A stretch of 64,000 bases of DNA, from NCBI GenBank assembly GCA_945861595.1, contig CAMAVE010000001.1:1-64000 (forward strand), written 5' to 3'. The stretch's first letter is position 1; the number at the start of each line of letters is the position of its first letter. This DNA is from Synechococcus sp. UW140. Its GTDB lineage: Bacteria; Cyanobacteriota; Cyanobacteriia; PCC-6307; Cyanobiaceae. Positions 17,452 through 26,673 of this stretch are shown here, one piece after another. The notes beneath the pieces were generated by a model. That model saw only the letters and a list, made by a program, of their open reading frames with translations, made no database searches and had not been told where the DNA came from. A program made the position numbers and the translations under genes.

Positions 17452-17884
17452 AGCGGTTCAGGCAAGATCGACAAGGTGCTTGGCTTTGCCGCCAGGGCAA
17501 GGCAATGGGCAACGCTGCAGTGCGCAGAAGCCGGGTTGATGGATGGGGCGAATCGTTTGAGGGGCGCTGACTAGGGCGACGCGAAAAACGACGCAAGGAA
17601 AAATGAACCGTGAAATTAATCGCTTGGGTTCCACAAAAAGGCGGAATGCCTCAACCGATGACAGCAATTTGCTGATGGCGCATAGCTTGTCGAACAAGAT
17701 GCTCCAGGAAGCCTATCGAGTGCCAGTCACACAGCTGTCCATTTGTAATCAGAACTACGCGGCGAGGTTCAAATCACCGTGGGCCACTGATTTGGGTTCT
17801 CCAATAACGGGAGCCGACGATCGCCAGCGTCAATCGCTACTACCGCCAATGATTCGCGTTACTGATCATTGACTTGACAAGGGG
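17452..17884. other. Intergenic stretch without a supported gene
   Basis: About 430 bases upstream of the muramidase, less GC-rich than average. Track ORF 17603..17872 has no recognisable features and no ribosome-binding site. The region presumably holds the muramidase promoter. Confidence 0.55.
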
Positions 17885-18973
17885 TCAAGTCCTTGGGGCG
17901 CAGCAGTTTTGGCGAATGAAGCGCTCCAGCAGGCCCGCGGCCTGGTCGGCGCCATCGCCAGGGATCGGGCCCCTGCTGGCGGGCTGCAGGGGTTGGTCCA
18001 GTTGCCAGTCCCCCGCCAGCAGCTGGTCGCGGCTGAGCAGGCGGTGCTGGCCATGGGCCTGCAGGGCGGCCTCCAGCACGGGGGCCTCGGCAAAGCCCTC
18101 GCGGCGGACCAGGTGCACCCCCAATCCCTGGGCGAGGGCCTCGCAAAAGGTGCTGTACCCCGGCTTGGTCAGCACCCGACCGCAGACGGGCATGACATCG
18201 AGGGGACGCAGGCCCTCTGGCAGCAGCGATGCATTGGGGGCCGCCGCGGCCAGTTCAGGATCGGTCACTAGGAAGTGGTGCTCTGACCAGCGGCTGAAAA
18301 GCGTGGCAGGCAGAGGAAAGCCCATGCCCCCGAAGCCCACGAGCACGGTGCGCTCCGCCGGTGTGTCGATCGCCAGGAGGCGGCGGAGGCTGGCGCAATC
18401 GAGCCTGGGCCGGCCGGCCGTTAACCCCACGGGCCAGTGGGGGATCCCCCAGTCCATGGCCATGGCGAAGGGGCATTCGATCACCGCCTCCCCCTGGCGA
18501 TAGGCCTGCAGGGCCCGCTCCGCCCAACCAACGAAGGCCCCGTCCATGGGCCGGTAAATGGCATCCCAGCCAAAGTTGCCGATCCAGATCAAGGGGGCCC
18601 CTAGCGCCTGGGCCAGGGCCGCCGCCGCCGGGGGCACATCGCCAAGCACCAAAAGGGGTTCCCCCTGGCCAGCCAGCCAGGCCGCCTCCCGGCTGACCTG
18701 GCTGGGCAGCTGGCGCTCAAGGGCATTGAGAGCCTCCAAGGTGGCGGCGGCATCGGCGCCGAGGGCATCGGCCTGCACCACCCCCACATCCCAACGGCAA
18801 GCCCGGTGTTCAAACGGCACCGCCCCAAAGGCTCCCCCCAGGGTGTGGGCCGGCAGGGGGGTGGAGAGCACCAGGCGCCAGTCGGGCTGGAGCTGGTGCA
18901 GGGCGGTGAGGATCGAGGCCGTGCGTGAAAGATGGCCATAGCCATGGCCACTGATGCAGGCAACGATCAGCAT
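17885..18973 (-). CDS. GT28-like glycosyltransferase family protein
   Basis: 362 residues. The N-terminus CISGHGYGHLSRTASILTALHQL matches the GxGHxxR opening of MurG-like and L-arabinokinase-associated GT-B folds. A C-terminal TKPGYSTFCEALAQGLGVHLVRREGFAEAP matches the donor-binding half (usually KpGyxtxxExxxxgtP). It probably acts on a nucleotide sugar; the acceptor is unknown. ATG start, overlapping the end of the upstream phosphoesterase gene by 7 nt, so the two form an operon. Confidence 0.75.
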   Translation of the reverse strand: MLIVACISGHGYGHLSRTASILTALHQLQPDWRLVLSTPLPAHTLGGAFGAVPFEHRACRWDVGVVQADALGADAAATLEALNALERQLPSQVSREAAWLAGQGEPLLVLGDVPPAAAALAQALGAPLIWIGNFGWDAIYRPMDGAFVGWAERALQAYRQGEAVIECPFAMAMDWGIPHWPVGLTAGRPRLDCASLRRLLAIDTPAERTVLVGFGGMGFPLPATLFSRWSEHHFLVTDPELAAAAPNASLLPEGLRPLDVMPVCGRVLTKPGYSTFCEALAQGLGVHLVRREGFAEAPVLEAALQAHGQHRLLSRDQLLAGDWQLDQPLQPASRGPIPGDGADQAAGLLERFIRQNCCAPRT

Positions 18974-19896
18974 GGCGCTGGCGCAGCGACCTGGACCTCA
19001 GGCGCAGGTTGCTGATACAGCCGCTGCTCGTAGAGGAGCTGGCCGCCCATGCCGTACCAGCGGTGGCTGGCCTGGTGCAGCTGGCCATCGCGCAGCACGA
19101 CCCAGCTGAAATGGCGCAGGGCCCTGCCCTGGTCGTCATTGCCGTGGCGGGGCACGCAGGCCGAATTGAGGTAGGCGGTGCCGGCACGATCGCGCAGGAA
19201 GCTGAGCCGCTCCCCCTGGCCCCGTTTGAGCCGGTGGTGCATGTGACCGAACACCACCAGGGGCAAGGGCCGGTGCCGACGAATGCGCTCGATCGCGACG
19301 GTCAGGTCCTGGTCACCCCAATCGACCGCAGGTTTTTTCCAATCCCGGCCACAGGGATCGGCGCAGGTGCTCCCCAAACCACTGGGGCCGCAATGGGCCA
19401 ACAGCACCATCGGCAGGCCCGGATCGGCCGCCAGGGCCGCCGCCGTGATCCGATCCGCCGATTCCTGCATGGTGACCGGACCGAACACGGCCAAGGCGCC
19501 CGGGTTGAGCCTGAAGCCACCCCCGGCACTGGCCGGCCGTCCTCCCACTACCGCCAGGCCCGGCGGATCTAGGCAGCGCAAACCCCAGCCGCAATGGCGA
19601 TCGCCCAACAGGGACAGTTGGCGTTGCAGGGTGCGGCCACTGGCATCGCGGCCGGCGTCATGGTTTCCCAGCACACAGGCCATCGGCAGCGCCAGCCGGC
19701 CCAACCGGGCCGCAATCAGTTGATCGCCATCGCTGAGGTCGCCGACCACCATCAGGGCATCGGGCCGCAGCAGGCCCAGGAGCTCCTCATCAAGCCCATC
19801 CCATTGGCCATGCAGGTCTCCAGCAATGGCGATCTGCAGGTCCTTACGCGGGTTCTTGCCGCTATTCGGATCGGCTGATGCCCCAATCACAGCCAT
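18967..19896 (-). CDS. Calcineurin-like metallophosphoesterase (TIGR04168 type)
   Basis: 309 residues with the full metallophosphoesterase signature: AGDLHGQW, VVGDLSDGD, LGNHDAG, LLAHCGPSG and FGHMHHRL. It matches the cyanobacterial/plastid TIGR04168 group. Substrate unknown. ATG start. Upstream member of a two-gene operon with the glycosyltransferase; divergent from nadA over 25 bp. Confidence 0.88.
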   Translation of the reverse strand: MAVIGASADPNSGKNPRKDLQIAIAGDLHGQWDGLDEELLGLLRPDALMVVGDLSDGDQLIAARLGRLALPMACVLGNHDAGRDASGRTLQRQLSLLGDRHCGWGLRCLDPPGLAVVGGRPASAGGGFRLNPGALAVFGPVTMQESADRITAAALAADPGLPMVLLAHCGPSGLGSTCADPCGRDWKKPAVDWGDQDLTVAIERIRRHRPLPLVVFGHMHHRLKRGQGERLSFLRDRAGTAYLNSACVPRHGNDDQGRALRHFSWVVLRDGQLHQASHRWYGMGGQLLYEQRLYQQPAPEVQVAAPAPC

Positions 19897-19921
19897 CCAA
19901 AATGCCTAGGGTGGCTCCACT

Positions 19922-20923
19922 GTGCATCAGTTGAGGCATCGCTTGGTTTTCGCGGCATCCCAGGCCACAGCGGACGGTGTCCGGGAAGGCCGCCCGGCGG
20001 CGGCGGAGCTGCAGGCGGCGATCGCCGAACTCAAGCGCCAGCGCAATGCCGTGATCCTGGCCCACTACTACCAGGAGCCCGCCATCCAGGACATCGCCGA
20101 CTTCATTGGCGATTCTCTCGAGCTCTCGCGCAAGGCCGCGGCCACCGAAGCGGATGTGATCGTCTTCTGCGGCGTGCACTTCATGGCCGAAACGGCCAAG
20201 ATCCTCAACCCGGGAAAAACGGTGCTGCTCCCGGATTTGAACGCCGGCTGCAGCCTGGCCGATGCCTGCCCCGCCGACGCCTTTGCCGCCTTCCGCGCCG
20301 CCCATCCCGACCATGTCGTGGTGAGCTACATCAACTGCTCGGCGGCGGTGAAGGCCCAAAGCGACCTGATCTGCACCAGCAGTAACGCGGTGGACCTGAT
20401 CAACCAGCTGCCAGAAGGCCAGCCGATCCTGTTTGCCCCTGACCAGAACCTGGGTCGCTGGGTGCAGCGCCAAAGTGGCCGGGATTTGACCCTCTGGCCC
20501 GGCAGCTGCCAGGTGCATGAAACCTTCAGCGAGCAGGCCCTGATCCAACTCCAACTCGATCACCCCGAGGCCGAGGTGATCGCCCATCCGGAATGCCAGC
20601 AAAACCTCCTTGATCTGGCCGACTTCATCGGCTCGACCAGCAGCCTGCTGCGCCATGCCGCCGACAGCCCGGCGCCCGCCTTCATCGTGCTGACCGAGCC
20701 GGGGATCTTGCACCAGATGGAACGGGCCCTGCCTGAGAAAAGCTTCCACGCCGTGCCCGGCCAGGACGGCTGCAGCTGCAACACCTGTCCCTACATGCGG
20801 CTCAACACCCTGGACAAACTCTGGGACTGCCTCCAGACCCTGGCTCCAGCCATCGACCTGGATGAGGAGCTGCGGCTCCAGGCGTTGGCGCCAATCGAGC
20901 GCATGCTGGCGATGAGCCGCTAA
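19922..20923 (+). CDS. nadA: Quinolinate synthase NadA
   Basis: 333 residues. The enzyme condenses iminoaspartate with dihydroxyacetone phosphate for NAD synthesis, using a [4Fe-4S] cluster. Motifs include [43 protein letters not shown], the Cys of [13 protein letters not shown] and the C-terminal [18 protein letters not shown] start. nadB and nadC are not nearby. Confidence 0.95.
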   Translation: MHQLRHRLVFAASQATADGVREGRPAAAELQAAIAELKRQRNAVILAHYYQEPAIQDIADFIGDSLELSRKAAATEADVIVFCGVHFMAETAKILNPGKTVLLPDLNAGCSLADACPADAFAAFRAAHPDHVVVSYINCSAAVKAQSDLICTSSNAVDLINQLPEGQPILFAPDQNLGRWVQRQSGRDLTLWPGSCQVHETFSEQALIQLQLDHPEAEVIAHPECQQNLLDLADFIGSTSSLLRHAADSPAPAFIVLTEPGILHQMERALPEKSFHAVPGQDGCSCNTCPYMRLNTLDKLWDCLQTLAPAIDLDEELRLQALAPIERMLAMSR

Positions 20924-21013
20924 GTCGGCCCGAGACCGCCCCCCTGCATTCCCCGGCCCTGGAGCGGGCCCTTGGGGTGGGGCTGTTGAGGGAGCCCGGA
21001 CCGGCCGGCGGGA

Positions 21014-21094
21014 TCAGGTCCGTTCGAGCCGCCGCACGATCACGGTCATCAGCACGAGGGAACCGACCAGGGCAATCAGCAGGGCAATGGTCAT
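21014..21094 (-). CDS. Possible 26-residue single-helix membrane peptide
   Basis: The frame MTIALLIALVGSLVLMTVIV followed by RRLERT starts with ATG and ends with TGA. It forms one membrane helix with a basic tail, as in small thylakoid subunits, but matches none I know (PetL, PetM, PsbM, PsbY and PsaM all differ). It is absent from the track because of length. No Shine-Dalgarno is visible. Confidence 0.35.
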   Translation of the reverse strand: MTIALLIALVGSLVLMTVIVRRLERT

Positions 21095-21142
21095 GAAATC
21101 GGTGCAAGTCGGGTCCGATTCTCGGGGCTGGCCGGCCAGGCC

Positions 21143-21274
21143 TTAGCCGGCTTCAGCCAGCAACCAATCCGCCATCTCCATCCGCAGGGCATAGGCGTCC
21201 TCAAACGACCCCTCGGCCTCAAGGCTGGCCAGCCGCTGTTCCAGCCAGCTCTGCAACGCGCCCACCCCGTCCAT
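21143..21274 (-). CDS. Small conserved-looking hypothetical protein
   Basis: From ATG at 21274 this gives 43 residues (MDGVGALQSWLEQRLASLEA, continuing to DAYALRMEMADWLLAEAG), an amphipathic helical pair. The track version starts at 21379 and adds a repetitive stretch (IQSLGQSLGPS) encoded by short tandem repeats, which I think is not translated. Function unknown. It lies between nadA and the AAA+/Fe-S fusion. Confidence 0.5.
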   Translation of the reverse strand: MDGVGALQSWLEQRLASLEAEGSFEDAYALRMEMADWLLAEAG

Positions 21275-21486
21275 AGATGGGCCGAGGGACTGGCCGAGGG
21301 ACTGGATTAGGGAGTGATCAATGGATGGGCCGATGGGCTGGTCGCCGGGCAATAGCCCCCCATCCAGACAAGGAACCATGGGGACACCCCCGACTCAGGC
21401 AAGCCTGATGCAGCGCAGGCGCCCTGGAGGGCAAACGCCTCAGGTGTGCCGCAGGATTGGGATCCGATTCTGCGGTGAGCCAGAGC

Positions 21487-23712
21487 TCAGGGCAGGGCCA
21501 CCAGCCAACGGCCGCCGGCGGCCAGGGCAAGGGCCAGCAGGGAGGCCGCTGGTAGGGCGGAACTGCCGGCGCGCAGCATGCGGCGCAACAGCACCAGCGC
21601 CCCGGCGAGGCCCACCACCACTGCGACGCTCTGGCAGAAGCCGATCACGTGGCTATCGGCCTGCCAACTAGGCATTTGGGCGGCGAATGCGCCATTGAGC
21701 GGGGCGAAGGAGACCTGCAGCACCGTGCCGGCTTCGGCCATGCCCAGGGGTAAGTAGCGGGCCAGCAGCAGCCCCCAGAGCAGGGGGAGTAGAGCGTAGA
21801 GAATCCGGCGCAGGCGCTGGGGCGCGAACCAGGGCCGCATCAACAGGAAGACCAAGGACGGCAGGGCCAGTGCCAGGGCGCCGAAGGCCAGCCGCGGTAG
21901 CAACGGACCCTCGCTGAGGCTGGCCGGGGCCAGGGGCAGGGACCCCAGCAGCCGCTGCCAGTGGTGCAGGGTCAGGTCACCCGCCAACACGAGGAACAGG
22001 CCTGCTTCCGCAGCCGGCGCGTCCAGGTCCCGCTGCAGGTCGGCGGCGGGCGGACGCAGGCTCAGCTGCACCGAGCGGTGCGGACAGGCCTGGGCGCAAC
22101 TCATGCACAGGACGCAGTTGCGGTTGTTGCTCAGGTGGGCCGGGTGGGTGCCGAGCGGGCAGCCGGCCGTGGCCAGGCCTTCGCCGTGGGCGGGACCGCC
22201 TTTGAAACAGCCGTAGGTGCTGCAGCTGCCACTGCAGGTGCCCACCTGGGCGCGCAATTCCAGGATCGAGAGCTTGGCAAACAGGCCGTTCATACCGCCA
22301 ACCGGGCACAAATAGCGGCACCAAAAGCGCTTCTCAAAGCGCAACGAACCGATCACGGCCCCGGCGGTGATCAACAGCAGCAGGCAACTGCTCAGCCAGG
22401 CGGTGTTCTCCAGGTCCCAGACCGCTTCCCAGAGCAGGATTGCGGCAAAGCCGGAGGCCAGCAGGGGCGCAGCCCAGTCGTCACTGCATCCCCTTGGCCA
22501 TTCCGCCGGTGTCCAGCCCAGCAGCCGGGCCAGCCGTTGGCTGATCTCGCCCCACACCATGAAGGGGCAAACCGCGCACCAGAGCCGCCCCACCAGGGGG
22601 TAGCTCAGCAGGATCAGGGGCCACCACCAGGCCCAGAACAGGGTGAGGCCGCCGTTGTGGGCCCGGTCCTGGGGCCCCATCCACAACCAGAGGTTCACCA
22701 GCACAAACAGCCAGCTGACCAGGCCGAACAGCACCACCGTCCATACCCGGGGATTGCGCAGCCAGTCGCGCAGGCCTGGTTTCCAGCGCCAGAGGTCGAA
22801 ACGAAAGCGCTGTTGGCGCACCGGCGTCCAGAAGACCTCCTCCGGCAATGGGGCCAATTCCGCTCCCGTGGCCTTGCCGCTAGGGCTGGCGGTAGCAGGC
22901 CGGGCCTGCTGCAGGGCCCGGTTGAGCAGCTCTTCGAGTTCCTGCAGATTGCCGGGAAAGTCGTAGCTCTGGAGCCGCTTGATCACCGCCTCCGGCACCT
23001 GGGGGGGCTGGCGCCAACCGAGGGGGCGGCTGCGCATCCGCACGCTGTAGCGCACCCATTCGCCCAGGTCCTGGCGCCGCACCCGCAGGGGCGGCACCCG
23101 GATCGAGAGGCAGTGGCGATCCACTGCCGGCACGGCCACTTCCGAGGTGAAGTACACGCGGCCGGGGAACTGGTGCAAGCTGCCGCCCGGGCCACCGGCG
23201 CGCCATTGCCCCGTATCGGCGAGGGTCAGCAGGGCCTGCTGCAGGCGGGCGGGCACCTGGTCGATTTTGTTGATCAGCAGGGCGCCGCTGCCGAGGCTCT
23301 CGAGCAGGGACCCGGCCCCATCGCTGCTGGCGGAGCCGAACAGTTCGGCCCCATCCTCCCGCAGCAGGGCACCATCGAGCCGCACCATCAGCTGGCGGCG
23401 GGCAGGGGAGCCAAAATGGATCAGGGCCGCCAGGTTGTCCTTCTCCAGGCCGGGCTCGCCGCTGATCAGCACGGGCTGGGCCGCGCCATCTTCGGAGGCC
23501 TGGCGCACGGCCTCCCGCAGCCGGGTGGCGTAGCGGCTGCTGCCAACAATGCCGCGGCGGGCGCGCACCACCAGGTGGGGCGCCAAACGCTGGAACCTTT
23601 CGGCGCTGGGCATGGGGGCCTGGGCCATCGCCAGGGCGCGGCTGGCGGCTGGCTCCGCCCCCGGGCGATCAGAACAGGGGGACTCCGCTGCTGGACTGGG
23701 TTGGTCGACCAT
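21487..23712 (-). CDS. AAA+ (sigma-54-activator-like) domain fused to membrane 4Fe-4S protein
   Basis: 741 residues from the ATG at 23712; the track start is antisense to the GST gene. Residues 55-270 resemble the central domain of sigma-54 activators: IVGSSRYATRLREAV, a degraded Walker A (SGEPGLEKDNLA), a weak Walker B (GALLINKIDQVP), LSIRVPPLRVRRQDL and DFPGNLQELEELLNRAL. The GAFTGA loop that contacts sigma-54 is missing. Residues 320-741 form a NosR/NapH/RdxA-like module with about eight helices, CAVCPFMVWGE, CRYLCPVGGMNG, a further Cys group (GTCSGSCSTYGC) and a ferredoxin motif CVLCMSCAQACP. It probably moves electrons at the membrane; the AAA+ part may be regulatory or structural. Confidence 0.82.
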   Translation of the reverse strand: MVDQPSPAAESPCSDRPGAEPAASRALAMAQAPMPSAERFQRLAPHLVVRARRGIVGSSRYATRLREAVRQASEDGAAQPVLISGEPGLEKDNLAALIHFGSPARRQLMVRLDGALLREDGAELFGSASSDGAGSLLESLGSGALLINKIDQVPARLQQALLTLADTGQWRAGGPGGSLHQFPGRVYFTSEVAVPAVDRHCLSIRVPPLRVRRQDLGEWVRYSVRMRSRPLGWRQPPQVPEAVIKRLQSYDFPGNLQELEELLNRALQQARPATASPSGKATGAELAPLPEEVFWTPVRQQRFRFDLWRWKPGLRDWLRNPRVWTVVLFGLVSWLFVLVNLWLWMGPQDRAHNGGLTLFWAWWWPLILLSYPLVGRLWCAVCPFMVWGEISQRLARLLGWTPAEWPRGCSDDWAAPLLASGFAAILLWEAVWDLENTAWLSSCLLLLITAGAVIGSLRFEKRFWCRYLCPVGGMNGLFAKLSILELRAQVGTCSGSCSTYGCFKGGPAHGEGLATAGCPLGTHPAHLSNNRNCVLCMSCAQACPHRSVQLSLRPPAADLQRDLDAPAAEAGLFLVLAGDLTLHHWQRLLGSLPLAPASLSEGPLLPRLAFGALALALPSLVFLLMRPWFAPQRLRRILYALLPLLWGLLLARYLPLGMAEAGTVLQVSFAPLNGAFAAQMPSWQADSHVIGFCQSVAVVVGLAGALVLLRRMLRAGSSALPAASLLALALAAGGRWLVALP

Positions 23713-23793
23713 GGGGCCCGGCGCGGCTTCCACCCATTCTCGGCTGGACCCCAAGAACCGCACCACAGAACGGCCCGGGCGTTTGCGGGCTAG

Positions 23794-24405
23794 ATGATGG
23801 GGAGCCCTGCACCCCCTATGGCCATGGGCCTCACCCTGTTTGGCGGCCTGCGCAGCCGCGCCTCGATGCCCCGCTGGTACATGGCCGAAAGGGGCATTGC
23901 CTATGACTGGACCCTGGTGGACATGGGCGCCAAGGAGCACCACCAGGCCCCCTTTTTGGCGATCAATCCCTTCGGCAAGGTGCCGGCCCTAATCGACACC
24001 GATCCGGCCCTGCCGGGGGGCGAACTGCGCCTGTTTGAAAGTGGCGCAATCCTGCTCTATCTGGCCGAGCGCCACGGCCAGGACTTCCGCAACGCCGCCG
24101 ACCGGGCCCTGGCCCAGCAATGGGTGCTGTTTGCCAATGCCTCCTTGGCCCCGGCCCTGTTCAACCCCGGCCAGCGGGAGACGGAATTTCCCCGCTTGCT
24201 GGGGGTGCTGAACGGGTTGTTGGTGCCGGGCGGATCAATCACTGGCGGCGAGTGGGGCGTAGCCGATTGCGCCATCAATGCCCACCTGGCCTACCTGCCG
24301 ATTTTCTTTCCCCAGATCGATCTCTCCCCTTGGCCGGCCGTGGAAGCCACGATCCGCCTCACCCAGGAACGCCCCGCCTACCAGCAAGCCATGGCCGTGA
24401 GTTAA
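23794..24405 (+). CDS. Glutathione S-transferase family protein
   Basis: 203 residues. The N-terminal thioredoxin-like GST domain has LFGGLRSRASMPRWYMAERGIAYDWTLVDM, NPFGKVPALID with the cis-Pro, and the glutathione-binding FESGAILLYLAER. The C-terminal helical domain carries GEWGVADCAINAHLAYLP, the usual N-capping Asp motif. Substrate unknown. ATG-ATG start; divergent from the AAA+/Fe-S gene by 81 bp. A 15-bp repeat begins right at its end. Confidence 0.9.
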   Translation: MMGSPAPPMAMGLTLFGGLRSRASMPRWYMAERGIAYDWTLVDMGAKEHHQAPFLAINPFGKVPALIDTDPALPGGELRLFESGAILLYLAERHGQDFRNAADRALAQQWVLFANASLAPALFNPGQRETEFPRLLGVLNGLLVPGGSITGGEWGVADCAINAHLAYLPIFFPQIDLSPWPAVEATIRLTQERPAYQQAMAVS

Positions 24406-24495
24406 GGGTTTCGCTCTAGAGGGCTTTGATCTTTCAGGCTTCGCTCTTAAGAGCTTCGATCTCAAGGATTTCGCCCTAAGGGGCTTCGCCCAGGG
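24406..24495 (+). repeat. 15-bp tandem repeat, six units
   Basis: Six diverged 15-bp units of the type GGGCTTCGCTCTAAG begin one base after the GST stop codon and run to just before the next gene. On the minus strand they would encode (K-x-L-R-A) repeats in a chance ORF. No transcription signal is evident. Confidence 0.8.
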
Positions 24496-24515
24496 GCTGG
24501 GCCAAACCGGGTCCC

Positions 24516-26057
24516 TTGACGGGAGGCCCTCCCGACGACCAGCGTTATGCAGCATCTTGGGCCACGGGTCGTCAGTTCTTGGAGAGTTCCCAGGCCAGGC
24601 CCCAACGCCGGAAGCGCCCCCATTACCAACGCAAACGCTGGCTGACGATCGCCATCCCCATGGGCACCCTGATCGCCCTGGTGGCGATTGCACCGCCCCT
24701 GCCGCCGCGGCCCTCGCCCAACAGCCTGCAGCAGCAGGCCAACCCCCAGGGCAAAGCCTTCCGCTATCTGCCTGACAAGGACGTCTTCGCCCTGGACTTT
24801 GATCCGCGCAAGGTGAGGATTGGCCTGCTGGAGGGCTGGGACCGGGAACAGGAGGCCTACCGCGATCCCACCGCCCTGGCCTATGTGTCGGGGCCGATGT
24901 ATGAGCGCCATGTCAATAGCAATGGCCAGGAAACCACCGTGCCCTTGGGGGACATCAAGCTGGGGGACCAGGTGTGGCGCGGCACCAACCGGACTGCCGC
25001 CCGCCAACGGGCCTATGTGGGCATCCGCCACGACGGACATGTGGACTTTGGCTTTGGCGAATTAACACCCAAACGGGCCGCCCTCTATGACACCTTCATC
25101 GGCGGACTCCATAGCATTTACAACGATCTAGAGGCGCCGCCAGCGGCCTACAAGGGCGCCTACAGCATCAGCATGGGCCAGCAGATTCGCTATTTTCTGC
25201 CGCGGATTCGCATGCTGATCGGCCTGCGCTCCGATGGCCGGCTCGAAGTGTTGATGAGCCGCGATGGCCTCACCCTGGAGCAAACCCGCGCCCTAGCGAG
25301 GGAACGGGGCCTAGTGGCGGCCTACCTGCCCGACCATGCCTCCAAAAGCCGCTTCATCATTCCTGGCGTCAAGGGCTTCAATGACGAAGATGCCAACTGG
25401 ATCAGCGGCGGCGCCACCAGCTTTGTGCATGTGCCCTACATGTTGCGGCTGAGTGAACGGTCCGTGCCCCTGCAGGGCTCCCTGCTCGCCAACCTCTCCC
25501 CCCACCTGGAGGAGGCCGGCTGCCCCAACCCCTGGCAGTGCGGCAAAACCCTGGGCAGTCAGATCCTCGATCGGGCCCTGGCGGGCTTCAACCGGTTGAT
25601 GGAGCAGGGGGTGGAGCCGATTGCCCGCATGATCTGGGCCCCCCAGGGCGGCAGGAAAGGTCCCCAGCGCCCGGCCCAAAGCGCCCCCCTGCGCGAACCG
25701 CCGATCACGGCCGATCCCTTCGCCCTGCGCCAGTTGCAGCAAAGCAACCAGCCCTCCTCACCCAGGTCCCTGCCCCTGGCCCCGGACCTGCCGGCACCGG
25801 TGTTGCTGGAGGAGGGCCAGACCCTGCCCCAGGAGATCACGGGCCCGAAATCCCCCTGCCAGGGGAGCGATTGTGCAACCACCCCGGCCGATGGCCTGGT
25901 GGGCCCGGAGCGGCCCGGCGACACCAGATCTCCCAGCGCCAACGCCCCGGCCCAGGAGCCCGCAGGCATGCCCTCCGGCGCCCCCACCAGCCAGCTGCCT
26001 GCAGCAACACCATTGGTGCCACCACCGCCCCTCTTGCCGCCACCGCCCGTGCGCTGA
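24516..26057 (+). CDS. Membrane-anchored exported protein of unknown function
   Basis: 513 residues. A basic N-terminus (RPQRRKRPHYQRKRW) and one helix (LTIAIPMGTLIALVAIA) anchor a globular region at about 75-345, followed by a disordered Pro/Gln/Ala tail of about 150 residues. The globular part (DVFALDFDPRKVRIGLLEG, RAYVGIRHDGHVDFGFGEL, MLIGLRSDGRLEVLMSRDGLTLEQ) has the strand-and-turn layout of phosphodiester glycosidase (NAGPA/DUF2233) domains, but the catalytic signature is not clear, so this is only a suggestion. TTG is the only early start. Confidence 0.72.
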   Translation: MTGGPPDDQRYAASWATGRQFLESSQARPQRRKRPHYQRKRWLTIAIPMGTLIALVAIAPPLPPRPSPNSLQQQANPQGKAFRYLPDKDVFALDFDPRKVRIGLLEGWDREQEAYRDPTALAYVSGPMYERHVNSNGQETTVPLGDIKLGDQVWRGTNRTAARQRAYVGIRHDGHVDFGFGELTPKRAALYDTFIGGLHSIYNDLEAPPAAYKGAYSISMGQQIRYFLPRIRMLIGLRSDGRLEVLMSRDGLTLEQTRALARERGLVAAYLPDHASKSRFIIPGVKGFNDEDANWISGGATSFVHVPYMLRLSERSVPLQGSLLANLSPHLEEAGCPNPWQCGKTLGSQILDRALAGFNRLMEQGVEPIARMIWAPQGGRKGPQRPAQSAPLREPPITADPFALRQLQQSNQPSSPRSLPLAPDLPAPVLLEEGQTLPQEITGPKSPCQGSDCATTPADGLVGPERPGDTRSPSANAPAQEPAGMPSGAPTSQLPAATPLVPPPPLLPPPPVR

Positions 26058-26124
26058 AGGGAACTGAATCCTCAGACGACTAGAGCCGCTAGGGCTCCAA
26101 CCGCTGCCCCGAGACCCTCCAGGC

Positions 26125-26589
26125 TCAGCCGACCGCCGCCAGCGCCCGCACCACATCGCCGCGGGTCAATACGCCCACCAGATGGGTTCCATCGAGCACA
26201 AACAGGCGCTGCACGCTCTTGTCGTGCAGTTGCTTGGCCGCCGCGGGCAGGCCCAACTCGCTGCTGCAGCTATGGGGCTTGCTGCCCATTACCTCGCCGA
26301 CGCTGTTGCCGAGGACCTGGTGGACCTCCTTGTCCCACTGCAGGGGATTGCGCAGGTAGATCACCGCATCGAGCAACATCACGTAGGGGCCAGGATCAAA
26401 GCCGCTTTCGCGCACCATCAGGTCCTGCTCGCTCAGTTCGCCCACGAGGGCGCCACTGGCATCGAGCACGGGTAGGCCACTGAAGTGGTGCTCACTCATC
26501 AATTGGACCGCCTCCTGCAGGGGGGTGTCCGTGCGCACGCTGATCACCGGCGTTGACATCACATCGGCGACGCGCTGGGCCACAACCAT
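26125..26589 (-). CDS. CBS-domain pair protein
   Basis: 154 residues made of two CBS motifs: VADVMSTPVISVRTDTPLQEAVQLMSEHHFSGLPVLDASGALVGELSEQDL and VGEVMGSKPHSCSSELGLPAAAKQLHDKSVQRLFVLDGTHLVGVLTRGDVVRAL. Such stand-alone pairs bind adenine nucleotides and regulate partner enzymes; the partner is unknown. ATG start. Divergent from the pgsA-like gene by 84 bp. Confidence 0.9.
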   Translation of the reverse strand: MVVAQRVADVMSTPVISVRTDTPLQEAVQLMSEHHFSGLPVLDASGALVGELSEQDLMVRESGFDPGPYVMLLDAVIYLRNPLQWDKEVHQVLGNSVGEVMGSKPHSCSSELGLPAAAKQLHDKSVQRLFVLDGTHLVGVLTRGDVVRALAAVG

Positions 26590-26673
26590 GGATCGGGATC
26601 GGTTCCCGCCATTGTGCCCGCAGGAGAGAGGCTCGCCGGCGGCGAGGATTGGGGCGAAGAGCGGAGCATTTGC

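Noticed and set aside
17760-17790. GGTTCAAATCACC resembling a tRNA T-arm
   Set aside because: The flanking bases do not form the T stem, and no D-arm, anticodon arm or acceptor stem can be built around it.
17603-17872. 89-residue plus-strand ORF
   Set aside because: No start signal, no conserved feature, and odd composition for this genome.
21961-23793. 610-residue plus-strand ORF
   Set aside because: It is the antisense of the AAA+/Fe-S fusion; its Gln/Ala/Gly/His-rich composition is typical of a shadow frame in GC-rich DNA.
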